A DNA stretch of 64,000 nt from Streptomyces sp. RB17 (GTDB lineage Bacteria > Actinomycetota > Actinomycetes > Streptomycetales > Streptomycetaceae), in assembly GCF_009604455.1 (NCBI RefSeq), contig NZ_WEGL01000002.1:124001-188000 (forward strand). The letters are read 5' to 3'. A program made the translations under genes and the position numbers. The notes below the pieces were generated by a model that saw only the letters and a list, made by a program, of their open reading frames with translations, made no database searches and had not been told where the DNA came from. Position 1 is the stretch's first letter. Every line of letters begins with the position of its first letter. This document shows positions 52,985 through 61,810 of the stretch, piece after piece.

Positions 52985-53345
52985 CCCGTTTTCGGCCAGG
53001 GCCCCGCCGGGAGCCGTCCGGTGGGGCCCGGCGTCTGCAAAGGAACCGTCAACTCCGTTTCGCGTCAGGAATCTTGACGCCAATCGGTGTGTTGTTGTGA
53101 TGTGCAGGACACCCCGACGAACCTTGCTGCGTTGTACAACGTAAGCTGTACCGGTGCCGGAAAGCGGCAAGTGGGGCGATAATGCGCGACACCCCGCGCC
53201 AGGGCGACCCCGCGGATCGTCGGGCGGCGTGTCCGAAATAGTGTGTGTTGGGTCGGCAGTGTAGAACGGGAGATGTGACGGCAATGGCTACGGAAACTCC
53301 CCAGCTCAACGCAGCATGTGCCGTCCCCGCGCCGGGCAGCGCCCG
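52985..53345 (+). promoter_or_regulatory. Intergenic region and leader upstream of the hopanoid operon
   Basis: The 361-bp gap contains the exporter operon terminator (52999-53029) and two candidate signals for hpnC. GGAAT (53068-53072), 18 bases and GTT (53091-53093) exactly match the GGAAT-N18-GTT pattern of sigma-R-type promoters. A perfect 12-bp palindrome CGTTGTACAACG lies at 53130-53141. A short ORF from ATG 53284 to TGA 53349 (21 codons) has GGGAG upstream and ends in ATGA overlap with hpnC, suggesting translational coupling. The long leader of about 190 nt contains no clear riboswitch fold. Confidence 0.5.
52999..53029 (+). terminator. Terminator of the exporter operon
   Basis: GGGCCCCGCCGG (52999-53010), a 7-base loop, then CCGGTGGGGCCC (53018-53029). 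Eleven of 12 arm positions pair. There is no T-tract, which is usual in Streptomyces. Confidence 0.75.
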
Positions 53346-53349
53346 ATGA
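53284..53349 (+). CDS. Putative leader peptide coupled to hpnC
   Basis: A 21-codon ORF from ATG 53284, with GGGAG upstream, ending at TGA 53349, which overlaps the hpnC ATG (53346) as ATGA. The predicted peptide begins MATETPQLNAACAV and has no known relatives. It may exist only to deliver ribosomes to hpnC. Being so short, it could be chance. Confidence 0.35.
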   Translation: MATETPQLNAACAVPAPGSAR

Positions 53350-54242
53350 CGGCCGGCGAGACGGCGTCGGATACGGAACGCGCCACCCTGGACAAGGCCA
53401 CCGGCGAGAACTTTCCCGTGGCCCCCTTCTTCCTGCCCAAGGCCTGGCGCGCCGACCTCATGGCCGTCTACGGCTTCGCCCGCCTCGTCGACGACATCGG
53501 CGACGGCGACCTCGCCCCCGGCGGTGCCGACGCCCGGCTGCTCGGCGTGTCGCCCGCCGAGGCCGAGGACCGGCTGGTCCTGCTCGACGCCTTCGAGGCC
53601 GATCTGCGCCGCGTCTTCGACGGCACCCCGCGCCACCCGCTGCTGCGCCGCCTCCAGCCCACCGCCCGCCGCCGCTCCCTCACCCCCGAGCCGTTCCTCG
53701 GCCTGATCGCCGCCAACCGCCAGGACCAGCTCGTCGCCCGCTACGAGACCTACGACGACCTCCTCGCCTACTGCGAACTGTCCGCCAACCCCGTCGGCCG
53801 CCTCGTCCTCGCCGTCACCGGCACCTCGACCCCCGAGCGGATCCGGCTCTCCGACGCGATCTGCACCGCGCTGCAGATCGTGGAGCACCTCCAGGACGTC
53901 GCCGAGGACCTCGGCCGTGACCGGATCTACCTCCCGGCCGAGGACATGAAGCGCTTCCACGTGCAGGAAACGGATCTAGGCGAAAAAACCGCGAGCGCAT
54001 CGGTGCGCGCCCTGGTTGCATACGAGGCACAACGCGCCCGCGATCTGCTGAATGAAGGCGCCCCCCTGGTGGGTAGCGTCCACGGCAGGTTGAAGCTGCT
54101 TCTCGCAGGGTTCGTGGCGGGGGGAAGGGCGGCGATCAGGGCGATCGCCGCCGCCGAGTACGACGTACTTCCCGGCCCGCCCCGACCCGGCAAGGTCCAG
54201 CTGCTGCGTGAGGCGGGCGTGATCCTGCGAGGAGAGGGGTGA
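53346..54242 (+). CDS. hpnC: Squalene synthase HpnC (presqualene diphosphate to hydroxysqualene branch)
   Basis: A 298-residue trans-isoprenyl diphosphate synthase-like protein. The first Asp-rich site is RLVDDIGDGD and the second DVAEDLGRDR, both ending with the RIYLP signature. HpnC works with HpnD and HpnE: HpnD makes presqualene diphosphate, HpnC converts it to hydroxysqualene, HpnE reduces that to squalene. ATG 53346 overlaps a 21-codon ORF. Next gene hpnD begins with GTG overlapping its stop (GTGA). Confidence 0.93.
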   Translation: MTAGETASDTERATLDKATGENFPVAPFFLPKAWRADLMAVYGFARLVDDIGDGDLAPGGADARLLGVSPAEAEDRLVLLDAFEADLRRVFDGTPRHPLLRRLQPTARRRSLTPEPFLGLIAANRQDQLVARYETYDDLLAYCELSANPVGRLVLAVTGTSTPERIRLSDAICTALQIVEHLQDVAEDLGRDRIYLPAEDMKRFHVQETDLGEKTASASVRALVAYEAQRARDLLNEGAPLVGSVHGRLKLLLAGFVAGGRAAIRAIAAAEYDVLPGPPRPGKVQLLREAGVILRGEG

Positions 54243-55201
54243 TCCGGACCGTGGATTCTCCGTCGCACGTGTCCGCACCGGTACTCGCCGCCTACAGCTA
54301 CTGCGAGACCGTCACCGGGCAGCAGGCACGCAACTTCGCCTACGGAATCCGCTTGCTGCCCACGCCCAAGCGCCGTGCCATGTCGGCGCTGTACGCGTTC
54401 TCCCGGCGCGTGGACGACATCGGCGACGGCGACCTGGCCGACGAGGTGAAGCTGAAGCGGCTCGAGGACACCAGGGCGCTGCTCGCCCGGGTCCGCCAGG
54501 ACGAGGTCGAGGAGGACGACACCGATCCGGTCGCCGTGGCCCTCGCCCACGCCGCGCGCGCCTTCCCGGTCCCGCTCGGCGGCCTCGACGAGCTGATCGA
54601 CGGCGTCCAGATGGACGTGCGCGGGGAGACCTACGAGACCTGGGACGACCTGAAGGTCTACTGCCGGTGTGTCGCCGGTGCCATCGGCCGCCTCTCGCTC
54701 GGCGTGTTCGGCACCGAACCGGGAGCGCGCGGCGCCGAGCGCGCATCCGAGTACGCGGACACCCTCGGCCTCGCCCTGCAGCTCACCAACATCCTCAGAG
54801 ACGTCCGCGAGGACGCGGCCGGCGGCCGTACCTATCTGCCCGCCGACGACCTCGCCAAGTTCGGCTGCTCGGCCGGGTTCGACGGGCCGACGCCGCCGGA
54901 GGGTTCCGACTTCGCGGGCCTCGTGCACTTCGAAGTGCGGCGGGCCCGCGCCCTGTTCGCCGAGGGCTACCAGCTGCTGCCCATGCTCGACCGGCGCAGC
55001 GGCGCGTGCGTCGCCGCCATGGCCGGCATCTACCGCCGGCTGCTGGACCGCATCGAGCGCGACCCCGAGGCCGTACTGCGCGGCCGGGTCTCGCTGCCCG
55101 GACGCGAGAAGGCCTACGTCGCCGTACGCGGACTGTCCGGTCTGGACACCCGGCATGTGAGCCGCGGCCTCTCCCCGCGTTCCGTCAGGAGGCGCGCCTG
55201 A
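54239..55201 (+). CDS. hpnD: Presqualene diphosphate synthase HpnD
   Basis: A 320-residue squalene/phytoene synthase-family enzyme that condenses two farnesyl diphosphates to presqualene diphosphate. The first Asp-rich motif is RRVDDIGDGD, and the second QLTNILRDVREDAAGGRTYLP carries NxxxDVxxD-like ligands. Motif YETWDDLKVYCRCVAGAIG is also typical. GTG 54239 has AGGAG upstream and overlaps the hpnC stop. Its stop TGA overlaps the ATG of the small ORF by one base. Confidence 0.95.
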   Translation: MIRTVDSPSHVSAPVLAAYSYCETVTGQQARNFAYGIRLLPTPKRRAMSALYAFSRRVDDIGDGDLADEVKLKRLEDTRALLARVRQDEVEEDDTDPVAVALAHAARAFPVPLGGLDELIDGVQMDVRGETYETWDDLKVYCRCVAGAIGRLSLGVFGTEPGARGAERASEYADTLGLALQLTNILRDVREDAAGGRTYLPADDLAKFGCSAGFDGPTPPEGSDFAGLVHFEVRRARALFAEGYQLLPMLDRRSGACVAAMAGIYRRLLDRIERDPEAVLRGRVSLPGREKAYVAVRGLSGLDTRHVSRGLSPRSVRRRA

Positions 55202-55419
55202 TGGACGCCACCGGACCGGACGCCACCGAACCAGGGGACCTGCGGCAGGCAACCCTCCACTGCGGCGTGGCGTCCCTGACTGCGACGGCGGAACGTGCAC
55301 CGTTCATCCAGCACGGTCGCGCCCCCGAGGGGCGCGGGGCCGTGTCTGACATGCGTCTGCCGCCGGGTGGGCACGACCAGCCGCGACGGACCCGCAGACG
55401 AAGGACGGACGCACGATGA
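55201..55419 (+). CDS. Small 72-residue hopanoid-cluster protein (DUF6380-like)
   Basis: A 72-residue ORF whose ATG 55201 overlaps the hpnD stop (TGATG) and whose TGA (55417-55419) overlaps the hpnE ATG (ATGA). The central RQATLHCGVASLTATAERAP segment followed by FIQHGRAP resembles small Streptomyces proteins I remember as DUF6380, found near hopanoid genes. The C-terminus is basic and disordered. Overlaps at both ends argue for translation; whether the peptide has a role in hopanoid synthesis is unknown. Confidence 0.65.
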   Translation: MDATGPDATEPGDLRQATLHCGVASLTATAERAPFIQHGRAPEGRGAVSDMRLPPGGHDQPRRTRRRRTDAR

Positions 55420-56849
55420 GCGACGGCTCAGGCCCCGCACAGACTCACGGCACCGCGGAACCGGAAGGCGCCGCAGGCCGCCGCGCCGTCGTGGTCGGCG
55501 GCGGGCTGGCCGGGATCACCGCGGCGCTCGCGCTCGCCGACGCCGGAGTCCGCGTCACCCTGCTCGAAGGCAGGCCCAGGCTGGGCGGCCTCGCCTTCTC
55601 CTTCCAGCGCGGCGAGCTGACCGTCGACAACGGCCAGCACGTGTACCTGCGCTGCTGCACCGCCTACCGCTGGTTCCTCGACCGGATCGAGGGCGCGGCG
55701 CTGGCACCGCTGCAGGACCGCCTCAACGTGCCCGTCGTCGACGTCGCCAAGCCCGAAGGCAGGCGGCTCGGCCGGCTGCGGCGCGACCCGCTGCCCGTCC
55801 CCCTGCACCTGGGCCGCAGCCTGGCCGCCTATCCGCACCTCTCGCTCGCCGAGCGTGCCGCGGTCGGGCGGGCCGCGCTCGCGCTGAAGGGGCTCGACCT
55901 CGCCGATCCGGCCCTGGACACCCAGGACTTCGGCAGCTGGCTGGCCGCGCACGGCCAGTCGGCGCGCGCCGTCGAGGCCCTGTGGGACCTGGTCGGGGTC
56001 GCCACCCTCAACGCGGTCGCGGGCGACGCCTCGCTGGGGCTCGCCGCGATGGTGTTCAAGACCGGTCTGCTGTCCGACCCGGGCGCGGCCGACATCGGCT
56101 GGGCCCGCGTCCCGCTGGGCGAACTGCACGACCGGCTGGCCCGCAAGGCGCTCGACTCCGCGGGCGTCCGTACCGAGGTCCGTACACGCGTCACCTCCGT
56201 CTCTATCAACGAGAACGGCACCTGGAGCGTTCAGGTTCCCGGCGAGCGCCTGGAAACCGACACCGTCGTCCTCGCCGTACCCCAGCGCGAGGCCCACGAC
56301 CTGCTGCCGCCCGGCGCCCTCGACGCGCCCGAGCGGCTGCTCGGGATCGGCACCGCGCCGATCCTCAACGTCCATGTCGTCTACGACCGCACCGTGCTGG
56401 CGCGGCCCTTCTTCGCGGCCCTCGGCACCCCCGTGCAGTGGGTGTTCGACCGCACCGAGGCCTCCGGTCTCGCCACGGGCCAGTACCTGGCGCTGTCGCA
56501 GTCGGCCGCGCAAGCGGAGATCGACCTGCCGGTCGCAGAACTCCGCGAGCGCTATCTGCCCGAGCTGGAGCGGCTGATTCCGGGTACCCGCGGCGCCGTG
56601 GTGCAGGACTTCTTCGTGACCCGGGAGCGCACGGCCACGTTCGCTCCCACCCCCGGCGTCGGGCGGCTGCGGCCCGGTGCCCGCACCAAGGCACCCGGCC
56701 TGTACCTGGCCGGAGCGTGGACCGCCACCGGGTGGCCCGCGACCATGGAGAGTGCGGTCCGCAGTGGAGTGAGCGCGGCCGACGCCGCACTCGGCGCCCT
56801 GGGCCGGCCCCGCCCCCGCCATCTCTTCGAGTTCGAGGAGGCGGCCTGA
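55416..56849 (+). CDS. hpnE: Hydroxysqualene dehydroxylase HpnE
   Basis: A 477-residue FAD-dependent amine-oxidase/phytoene-desaturase fold enzyme that reduces hydroxysqualene to squalene. FAD site is VVGGGLAGITAALALADAGV at residue about 25, then the GRPRLGGLAFSF motif. The C-terminus holds APGLYLAGAWTATGWPATME, the substrate-cap and second FAD contact. ATG 55416 overlaps the small ORF stop. The next gene starts one base into its stop codon. Confidence 0.93.
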   Translation: MSDGSGPAQTHGTAEPEGAAGRRAVVVGGGLAGITAALALADAGVRVTLLEGRPRLGGLAFSFQRGELTVDNGQHVYLRCCTAYRWFLDRIEGAALAPLQDRLNVPVVDVAKPEGRRLGRLRRDPLPVPLHLGRSLAAYPHLSLAERAAVGRAALALKGLDLADPALDTQDFGSWLAAHGQSARAVEALWDLVGVATLNAVAGDASLGLAAMVFKTGLLSDPGAADIGWARVPLGELHDRLARKALDSAGVRTEVRTRVTSVSINENGTWSVQVPGERLETDTVVLAVPQREAHDLLPPGALDAPERLLGIGTAPILNVHVVYDRTVLARPFFAALGTPVQWVFDRTEASGLATGQYLALSQSAAQAEIDLPVAELRERYLPELERLIPGTRGAVVQDFFVTRERTATFAPTPGVGRLRPGARTKAPGLYLAGAWTATGWPATMESAVRSGVSAADAALGALGRPRPRHLFEFEEAA

Positions 56850-57985
56850 TGCTCGATCAGGAGCCCGCGGCAAGCCCCCGCACCCCCGGTACCGCAACAA
56901 GAGGAGAGACTGTGCCCACTGTGCCCCCGGCCTCGACGCCCGCTCCACGGGCCGCGGTGGACGTGACCGCGCTGCTGGAGCGCGGCCGCACCCTGGCCAC
57001 TCCGGTCCTGCGCGCGGCCGTGGACCGGCTGGCGTCTCCCATGGACACCGTCGCCGCCTACCACTTCGGCTGGATCGACGCCCAGGGCAATCCGGCCGAC
57101 GGCGACGGCGGCAAGGCCGTGCGTCCCGCGCTCGCCGTGCTCTCCGCCGAGGTCACCGGCGCCGCGCCCGAGGTGGGCATCCCGGGCGCCGTCGCCGTCG
57201 AACTCGTCCACAACTTCTCGCTGCTGCACGACGACCTGATGGACGGCGACGAGCAGCGCCGGCACCGCGACACCGTCTGGAAGGTGCACGGACCCGCCCA
57301 GGCCATCCTGGTCGGCGACGCCCTGTTCGCCCTCGCCAACGAGATCCTGCTGGAGCTCGGCACCGTGGAGGCCGGCCGCGCCACCCGCCGGCTCACCACC
57401 GCCACCCGCGCCCTGATCGACGGTCAGGCGCAGGACATCTCCTACGAGCACCGCGACCGGGTCACCGTCGAGGAGTGCCTGGAGATGGAGGGCAACAAGA
57501 CCGGCGCGCTGCTCGCCGCCTCCAGCTCCATCGGCGCGGTCCTGGGCGGCGCCGACGACGCCACCGCCGACGCGCTGGAGAAGTACGGTTACCACCTCGG
57601 CCTCGCCTTCCAGGCCATCGACGACCTGCTCGGCATCTGGGGCGACCCGGAGGCCACCGGCAAGCAGACCTGGAGCGACCTGCGCCAGCGCAAGAAGTCC
57701 CTGCCGGTCGTCGCCGCGCTCGCGGCCGGCGGCCCCGCCTCCGAGCGGCTCGGCGAGATCCTCGCCGCGGACGCCAAGAGCAGCGATTTCGAGAACTTCT
57801 CCGAGGAGGAGTTCGCGGCCCGGGCGGCCCTCATCGAGGAGGCCGGCGGCCGCGACTGGACGGCCGCGGAAGCGCGCCGTCAGCACACCGTCGCCATCGA
57901 AGCCCTCGACGCCGTCGACATGCCCGACCGGGTGCGCGACTGCTTCACGGCGCTCGCCGACTTCGTCGTCGTACGAAAGAGATGA
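56849..57985 (+). CDS. Polyprenyl (farnesyl/geranylgeranyl) diphosphate synthase
   Basis: A 378-residue (E)-prenyl transferase. The first Asp-rich motif is LLHDDLMDGDEQRR (DDxxD) and the second FQAIDDLLGIWGD. GKAVRP gives the basic site before them, and KKSLPVV comes after the second motif. Supplying farnesyl diphosphate to HpnD is the likely role, given its place in the operon. Start ATG 56849 overlaps the hpnE stop and has GGAGG; a GTG at 56912 with GAGGAG 5 bases upstream is a close rival. Chain-length residues before DDLMD (HNFSLLH) lack an aromatic block at -5 that would be needed for a firm call on C15 vs C20. Confidence 0.92.
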   Translation: MLDQEPAASPRTPGTATRGETVPTVPPASTPAPRAAVDVTALLERGRTLATPVLRAAVDRLASPMDTVAAYHFGWIDAQGNPADGDGGKAVRPALAVLSAEVTGAAPEVGIPGAVAVELVHNFSLLHDDLMDGDEQRRHRDTVWKVHGPAQAILVGDALFALANEILLELGTVEAGRATRRLTTATRALIDGQAQDISYEHRDRVTVEECLEMEGNKTGALLAASSSIGAVLGGADDATADALEKYGYHLGLAFQAIDDLLGIWGDPEATGKQTWSDLRQRKKSLPVVAALAAGGPASERLGEILAADAKSSDFENFSEEEFAARAALIEEAGGRDWTAAEARRQHTVAIEALDAVDMPDRVRDCFTALADFVVVRKR

Positions 57986-58106
57986 TCACTATCGGCCCAA
58001 CACGCCTCGCGTAGTCGCCGGCCGGTGTCCGAGGATCGACATCAGGACACCGGCCGACGGCGGACCCACAGCAGCACGACTCGCACGACTGCACGAAGGG
58101 GAAGCC

Positions 58107-60131
58107 ATGACAGCGACGACCGACGGAAGCACCGGGGCGACTGTGCCGTCCCGCGCTGCCGCGGCCAGCGACACCGCCATCACCACTCCCGGGGCGGCCG
58201 GGGTGCACGAAGCCGCCGCACGCGCCACCCGGCGCGCCACCGACTTCCTGCTCGCGCGGCAGGACGCCGAGGGCTGGTGGAAGGGCGACCTGGAGACCAA
58301 TGTCACCATGGACGCCGAGGATCTGCTGCTCCGCCAGTTCCTGGGGATCCGCGACGAGAGGACCACACAGGCCGCCGCCCTGTTCATCCGCGGCGAGCAG
58401 CGCGAGGACGGCACCTGGGCCACCTTCTACGGCGGGCCGGGGGAGCTGTCCACCACCGTCGAGGCCTATGTCGCCCTGCGCCTGGCCGGCGACGCGCCCG
58501 GCGACCCGCACATGGCCAAGGCGTCCGCCTGGATCCGTGAGCGCGGCGGTATCGCCGCTTCCCGTGTGTTCACCCGGATCTGGCTCGCCCTGTTCGGCTG
58601 GTGGAAGTGGGAGGACCTGCCCGAACTCCCGCCGGAGCTGATCTACTTCCCCACCTGGTTCCCGCTCAACATCTACGACTTCGGCTGCTGGGCGCGGCAG
58701 ACGATCGTGCCGCTCACCGTCGTCTCCGCCAAGCGCCCGGTGCGCCCGGCGCCGTTCCCGCTGGACGAGCTGCACACCGATCCGGCTAACCCCAACCCGC
58801 CGCAGCCGCTCGCCCCGGTGGTGAGCTGGGACGGGCTGTTCCAGCGGCTCGACAAGGTGGTCCGCGGCTATCGCAAGGTCGCCGTGCGCAGACTCCGCAG
58901 GGCCGCGCTGAACTCGGCGGCCCGCTGGATCATCGAGCGGCAGGAGAACGACGGCTGCTGGGGCGGCATCCAGCCCCCGGCCGTGTACTCGGTCATCGCC
59001 CTTCACCTGCTCGGGTACGACCTGGAGCATCCGGTGATGCGCGAGGGCCTCGCCTCGCTGGACCGTTTCGCCGTATGGCGCGAGGACGGCGCCCGGATGA
59101 TCGAGGCCTGCCAGTCCCCGGTGTGGGACACCTGCCTGGCCACCATCGCACTCGCCGACGCGGGCCTGCCCGCCGACCATCCGCAACTGGTCAAGGCGGC
59201 CGACTGGATGCTCGGCGAGGAGATCGTCCGGCCCGGCGACTGGGCCGTACGGCGGCCCGGACTCCCGCCGGGCGGCTGGGCGTTCGAGTTCCACAACGAC
59301 AACTACCCCGACATCGACGACACCGCCGAGGTCTCCCTCGCCCTGCGCCGGGTCCGGCACCACGACCCCGACCGCGTGGAGGGGGCGATCGCGCGCGCGG
59401 TGCGCTGGAACCTCGGGATGCAGTCGAAGAACGGCGCGTGGGGCGCCTTCGACGTCGACAACACCAGCCCGTTCCCGAACCGGCTGCCGTTCTGCGACTT
59501 CGGTGAGGTCATCGACCCGCCGTCGGCCGACGTCACCGCGCACGTCGTGGAGATGCTGGCCGCCGAGGGGCTCGCCCACGACCCGCGCACCCGGCGCGGC
59601 ATCGACTGGCTGCTCGCCGAACAGGAGCCGGACGGCTCGTGGTTCGGCCGCTGGGGCGTCAACTACATCTACGGCACGGGCTCGGTGGTGCCCGCGCTGA
59701 CCGCGGCCGGACTGCCCGGCTCGCACCCGGCGATCCGGCGGGCCGTGGCCTGGCTGGAGGGCGTGCAGAACGACGACGGCGGCTGGGGCGAGGACCTGCG
59801 CTCCTACAAGTACGCCAAGGAGTGGAGCGGCCGCGGCGCCTCCACCGCCTCGCAGACCGCCTGGGCGCTGATGGCGCTGCTCGCGGCGGGGGAGAAGGAC
59901 TCCAAGGCGGTCGAGCGGGGCGTCCAGTGGCTCGCCGACACCCAGCGGGAGGACGGCACCTGGGACGAGCCGTACTTCACCGGCACCGGCTTCCCCTGGG
60001 ACTTCTCCATCAACTACCACCTGTACCGGCAGGTCTTCCCACTCACCGCGCTCGGCCGGTATCTGCACGGCGACCCCTTCGAGCGCGGCCTCCTCGCCGG
60101 GAAACCGCTTCCCGAGGCGAAGGGGAGCTGA
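58107..60131 (+). CDS. shc: Squalene-hopene cyclase
   Basis: A 674-residue class II triterpene cyclase, membrane-associated. The catalytic acid motif is DxDD as PDIDDTAEV in the central cavity. Several QW repeats are visible (QDAEGWW, QREDGTWDEP, QNDDGGWGED, QENDGCWGG, QSKNGAWG). It converts squalene to hopene or diplopterol. ATG 58107 with GAAGGGGAAG upstream; the preceding 121-bp gap is the largest in the operon and could hold an internal promoter. Next is hpnG two bases downstream. Confidence 0.97.
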   Translation: MTATTDGSTGATVPSRAAAASDTAITTPGAAGVHEAAARATRRATDFLLARQDAEGWWKGDLETNVTMDAEDLLLRQFLGIRDERTTQAAALFIRGEQREDGTWATFYGGPGELSTTVEAYVALRLAGDAPGDPHMAKASAWIRERGGIAASRVFTRIWLALFGWWKWEDLPELPPELIYFPTWFPLNIYDFGCWARQTIVPLTVVSAKRPVRPAPFPLDELHTDPANPNPPQPLAPVVSWDGLFQRLDKVVRGYRKVAVRRLRRAALNSAARWIIERQENDGCWGGIQPPAVYSVIALHLLGYDLEHPVMREGLASLDRFAVWREDGARMIEACQSPVWDTCLATIALADAGLPADHPQLVKAADWMLGEEIVRPGDWAVRRPGLPPGGWAFEFHNDNYPDIDDTAEVSLALRRVRHHDPDRVEGAIARAVRWNLGMQSKNGAWGAFDVDNTSPFPNRLPFCDFGEVIDPPSADVTAHVVEMLAAEGLAHDPRTRRGIDWLLAEQEPDGSWFGRWGVNYIYGTGSVVPALTAAGLPGSHPAIRRAVAWLEGVQNDDGGWGEDLRSYKYAKEWSGRGASTASQTAWALMALLAAGEKDSKAVERGVQWLADTQREDGTWDEPYFTGTGFPWDFSINYHLYRQVFPLTALGRYLHGDPFERGLLAGKPLPEAKGS

Positions 60132-60133
60132 CC

Positions 60134-60775
60134 TTGAGCACCCAGCCCGCACCGGCCCCGCTGCTGATCGCCTGCGCGCTCGGCATTGAGCACCTTGCCC
60201 TGCGCACCGGGGACAGGAACGGGGCCGACGGGCCGGTCACCTTCGTCCGTACGGGCATGGGCCCCCGTGCGGCGGAACGCTCCCTCACCCGGCAGCTCGC
60301 GGTCCCCGCGCTGGCCGGCGCGGCCGTCCTGGCCACCGGCTTCTGCGCCGGGCTCGCCCCCGGCATGCACCCCGGCGATCTGGTGGTCGCCGAGGAGACC
60401 CGGGACCCGCGCGGCGCCGTCGCCTGCGTGGGCACCGAACTGCTCGTCAAGGAACTCGTGCGCATCCTGCCCGGACGCACGGTCCACACCGGCCCGCTCA
60501 CCGGCTCCGACCATGTGGTCCGGGGCCATGAGCGGTCCGACCTGCTCGCGACCGGCTCGATCGCGGTCGACATGGAGTCGGCGGCCACGCTCCTCACGGC
60601 CGTCCGCGGCGCTGAGCGCCCGGTCGCCGCCGTGCGGGTCGTCGTGGACGCACCCGAACATGAACTCGTCCGGATCGGCACCGTACGCGGTGGAATATCT
60701 GCTTTCCGTGTTCTTCGTTCCGTTCTTCCCGCATTTTTCGAATGGCACCGTTCTTTGCTGCTCCCCCGGAGGTGA
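60134..60775 (+). CDS. hpnG: Adenosylhopane nucleosidase HpnG (phosphorylase superfamily)
   Basis: A 213-residue nucleoside phosphorylase-fold enzyme, releasing adenine from adenosylhopane to give (phospho)ribosylhopane. Motifs are the GMGPRAAE loop, LATGFCAGLAPGMHPGDLV and IAVDMESAATLL with the ME of purine phosphorylases. The start is TTG 60134, just 2 bases after the shc stop, with AGGGGAG upstream. HpnG would act after the downstream radical SAM HpnH. Its length agrees with other HpnG. Confidence 0.9.
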   Translation: MSTQPAPAPLLIACALGIEHLALRTGDRNGADGPVTFVRTGMGPRAAERSLTRQLAVPALAGAAVLATGFCAGLAPGMHPGDLVVAEETRDPRGAVACVGTELLVKELVRILPGRTVHTGPLTGSDHVVRGHERSDLLATGSIAVDMESAATLLTAVRGAERPVAAVRVVVDAPEHELVRIGTVRGGISAFRVLRSVLPAFFEWHRSLLLPRR

Positions 60776-60780
60776 GCCAG

Positions 60781-61806
60781 ATGGCCATGCCGCTGCGCCA
60801 GACTGTCAAGGTCGCTACATACCTGCTCGAACAGAAGCTCAGGAAGAGGGACAAGTTCGCCCTCCTGGTCGAGTTGGAGCCGCTGTTCGCGTGCAACCTC
60901 AAGTGCGAGGGCTGCGGCAAGATCCAGCATCCGGCGGGCGTCCTCAAGCAGCGCATGCCCGTCGCGCAGGCCGTGGGCGCGGTGCTGGAATCCGGTGCGC
61001 CGATGGTGTCCATCGCCGGTGGTGAACCGTTGATGCACCCTCAGATCGACGAGATCGTGCGGCAGTTGGTGGCCAAGAAGAAATTCGTCTTCCTGTGCAC
61101 CAACGCGCTGCTGATGCGCAAGAAGATGGACAAGTTCAAGCCCTCGCCGTACTTCGCGTGGGCCGTGCACATCGACGGGCTGCGTGAGCGGCACGACGCC
61201 TCGGTGGCGAAGGAGGGCACCTTCGACGAGGCGGTCGAGGCCATCAAGGAGGCCAAGCGGCGCGGCTTCCGGGTGACCACCAACTCCACCTTCTTCAACA
61301 CCGACACCCCGCAGACCGTCGTGGAGGTGCTGAACTTCCTCAACGACGACCTGGAGGTGGACGAGATGATGCTCTCGCCCGCCTATGCCTACGAGAAGGC
61401 CCCCGACCAGGAGCACTTCCTCGGTGTGCAGCAGACCCGCGAGCTGTTCAAGAAGGCGTTCGCGGGCGGCAACCGCAAGAAGTGGCGGCTCAACCAGAGC
61501 CCCCTCTTCCTGGACTTCCTCGAGGGCAAGGTCGACTTCCCCTGCACGGCGTGGGCGATCCCGAGCTACTCGCTCTTCGGCTGGCAGCGCCCCTGCTATC
61601 TGATGAGCGACGGATACGTGTCCACGTACCGCGAACTCGTCGAGGACACCGACTGGGACAAGTACGGCCGCGGCAAGGACCCGCGCTGCGCCAACTGCAT
61701 GGCGCACTGCGGCTACGAGCCGACCGCCGTGCTCGCCACGATGGGCTCCCTGAAGGAGTCCCTGCGGGCGGCGCGCGAGACGATGACGAGCGGGAAGCAG
61801 GGCTGA
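60781..61806 (+). CDS. hpnH: Adenosylhopane synthase HpnH (radical SAM)
   Basis: A 341-residue radical SAM enzyme with the cluster motif CNLKCEGC (CxxxCxxC) at about residues 40-47. [11 protein letters not shown] (GGE) follows, and a C-terminal Cys region [11 protein letters not shown] probably supports an extra cluster. It links 5'-deoxyadenosyl to hopene to make adenosylhopane. ATG 60781 with GGAGG 8 bases upstream is preferred over ATG 60742. It is 5 bp from the hpnG stop. Confidence 0.95.
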   Translation: MAMPLRQTVKVATYLLEQKLRKRDKFALLVELEPLFACNLKCEGCGKIQHPAGVLKQRMPVAQAVGAVLESGAPMVSIAGGEPLMHPQIDEIVRQLVAKKKFVFLCTNALLMRKKMDKFKPSPYFAWAVHIDGLRERHDASVAKEGTFDEAVEAIKEAKRRGFRVTTNSTFFNTDTPQTVVEVLNFLNDDLEVDEMMLSPAYAYEKAPDQEHFLGVQQTRELFKKAFAGGNRKKWRLNQSPLFLDFLEGKVDFPCTAWAIPSYSLFGWQRPCYLMSDGYVSTYRELVEDTDWDKYGRGKDPRCANCMAHCGYEPTAVLATMGSLKESLRAARETMTSGKQG

Positions 61807-61810
61807 CGCG

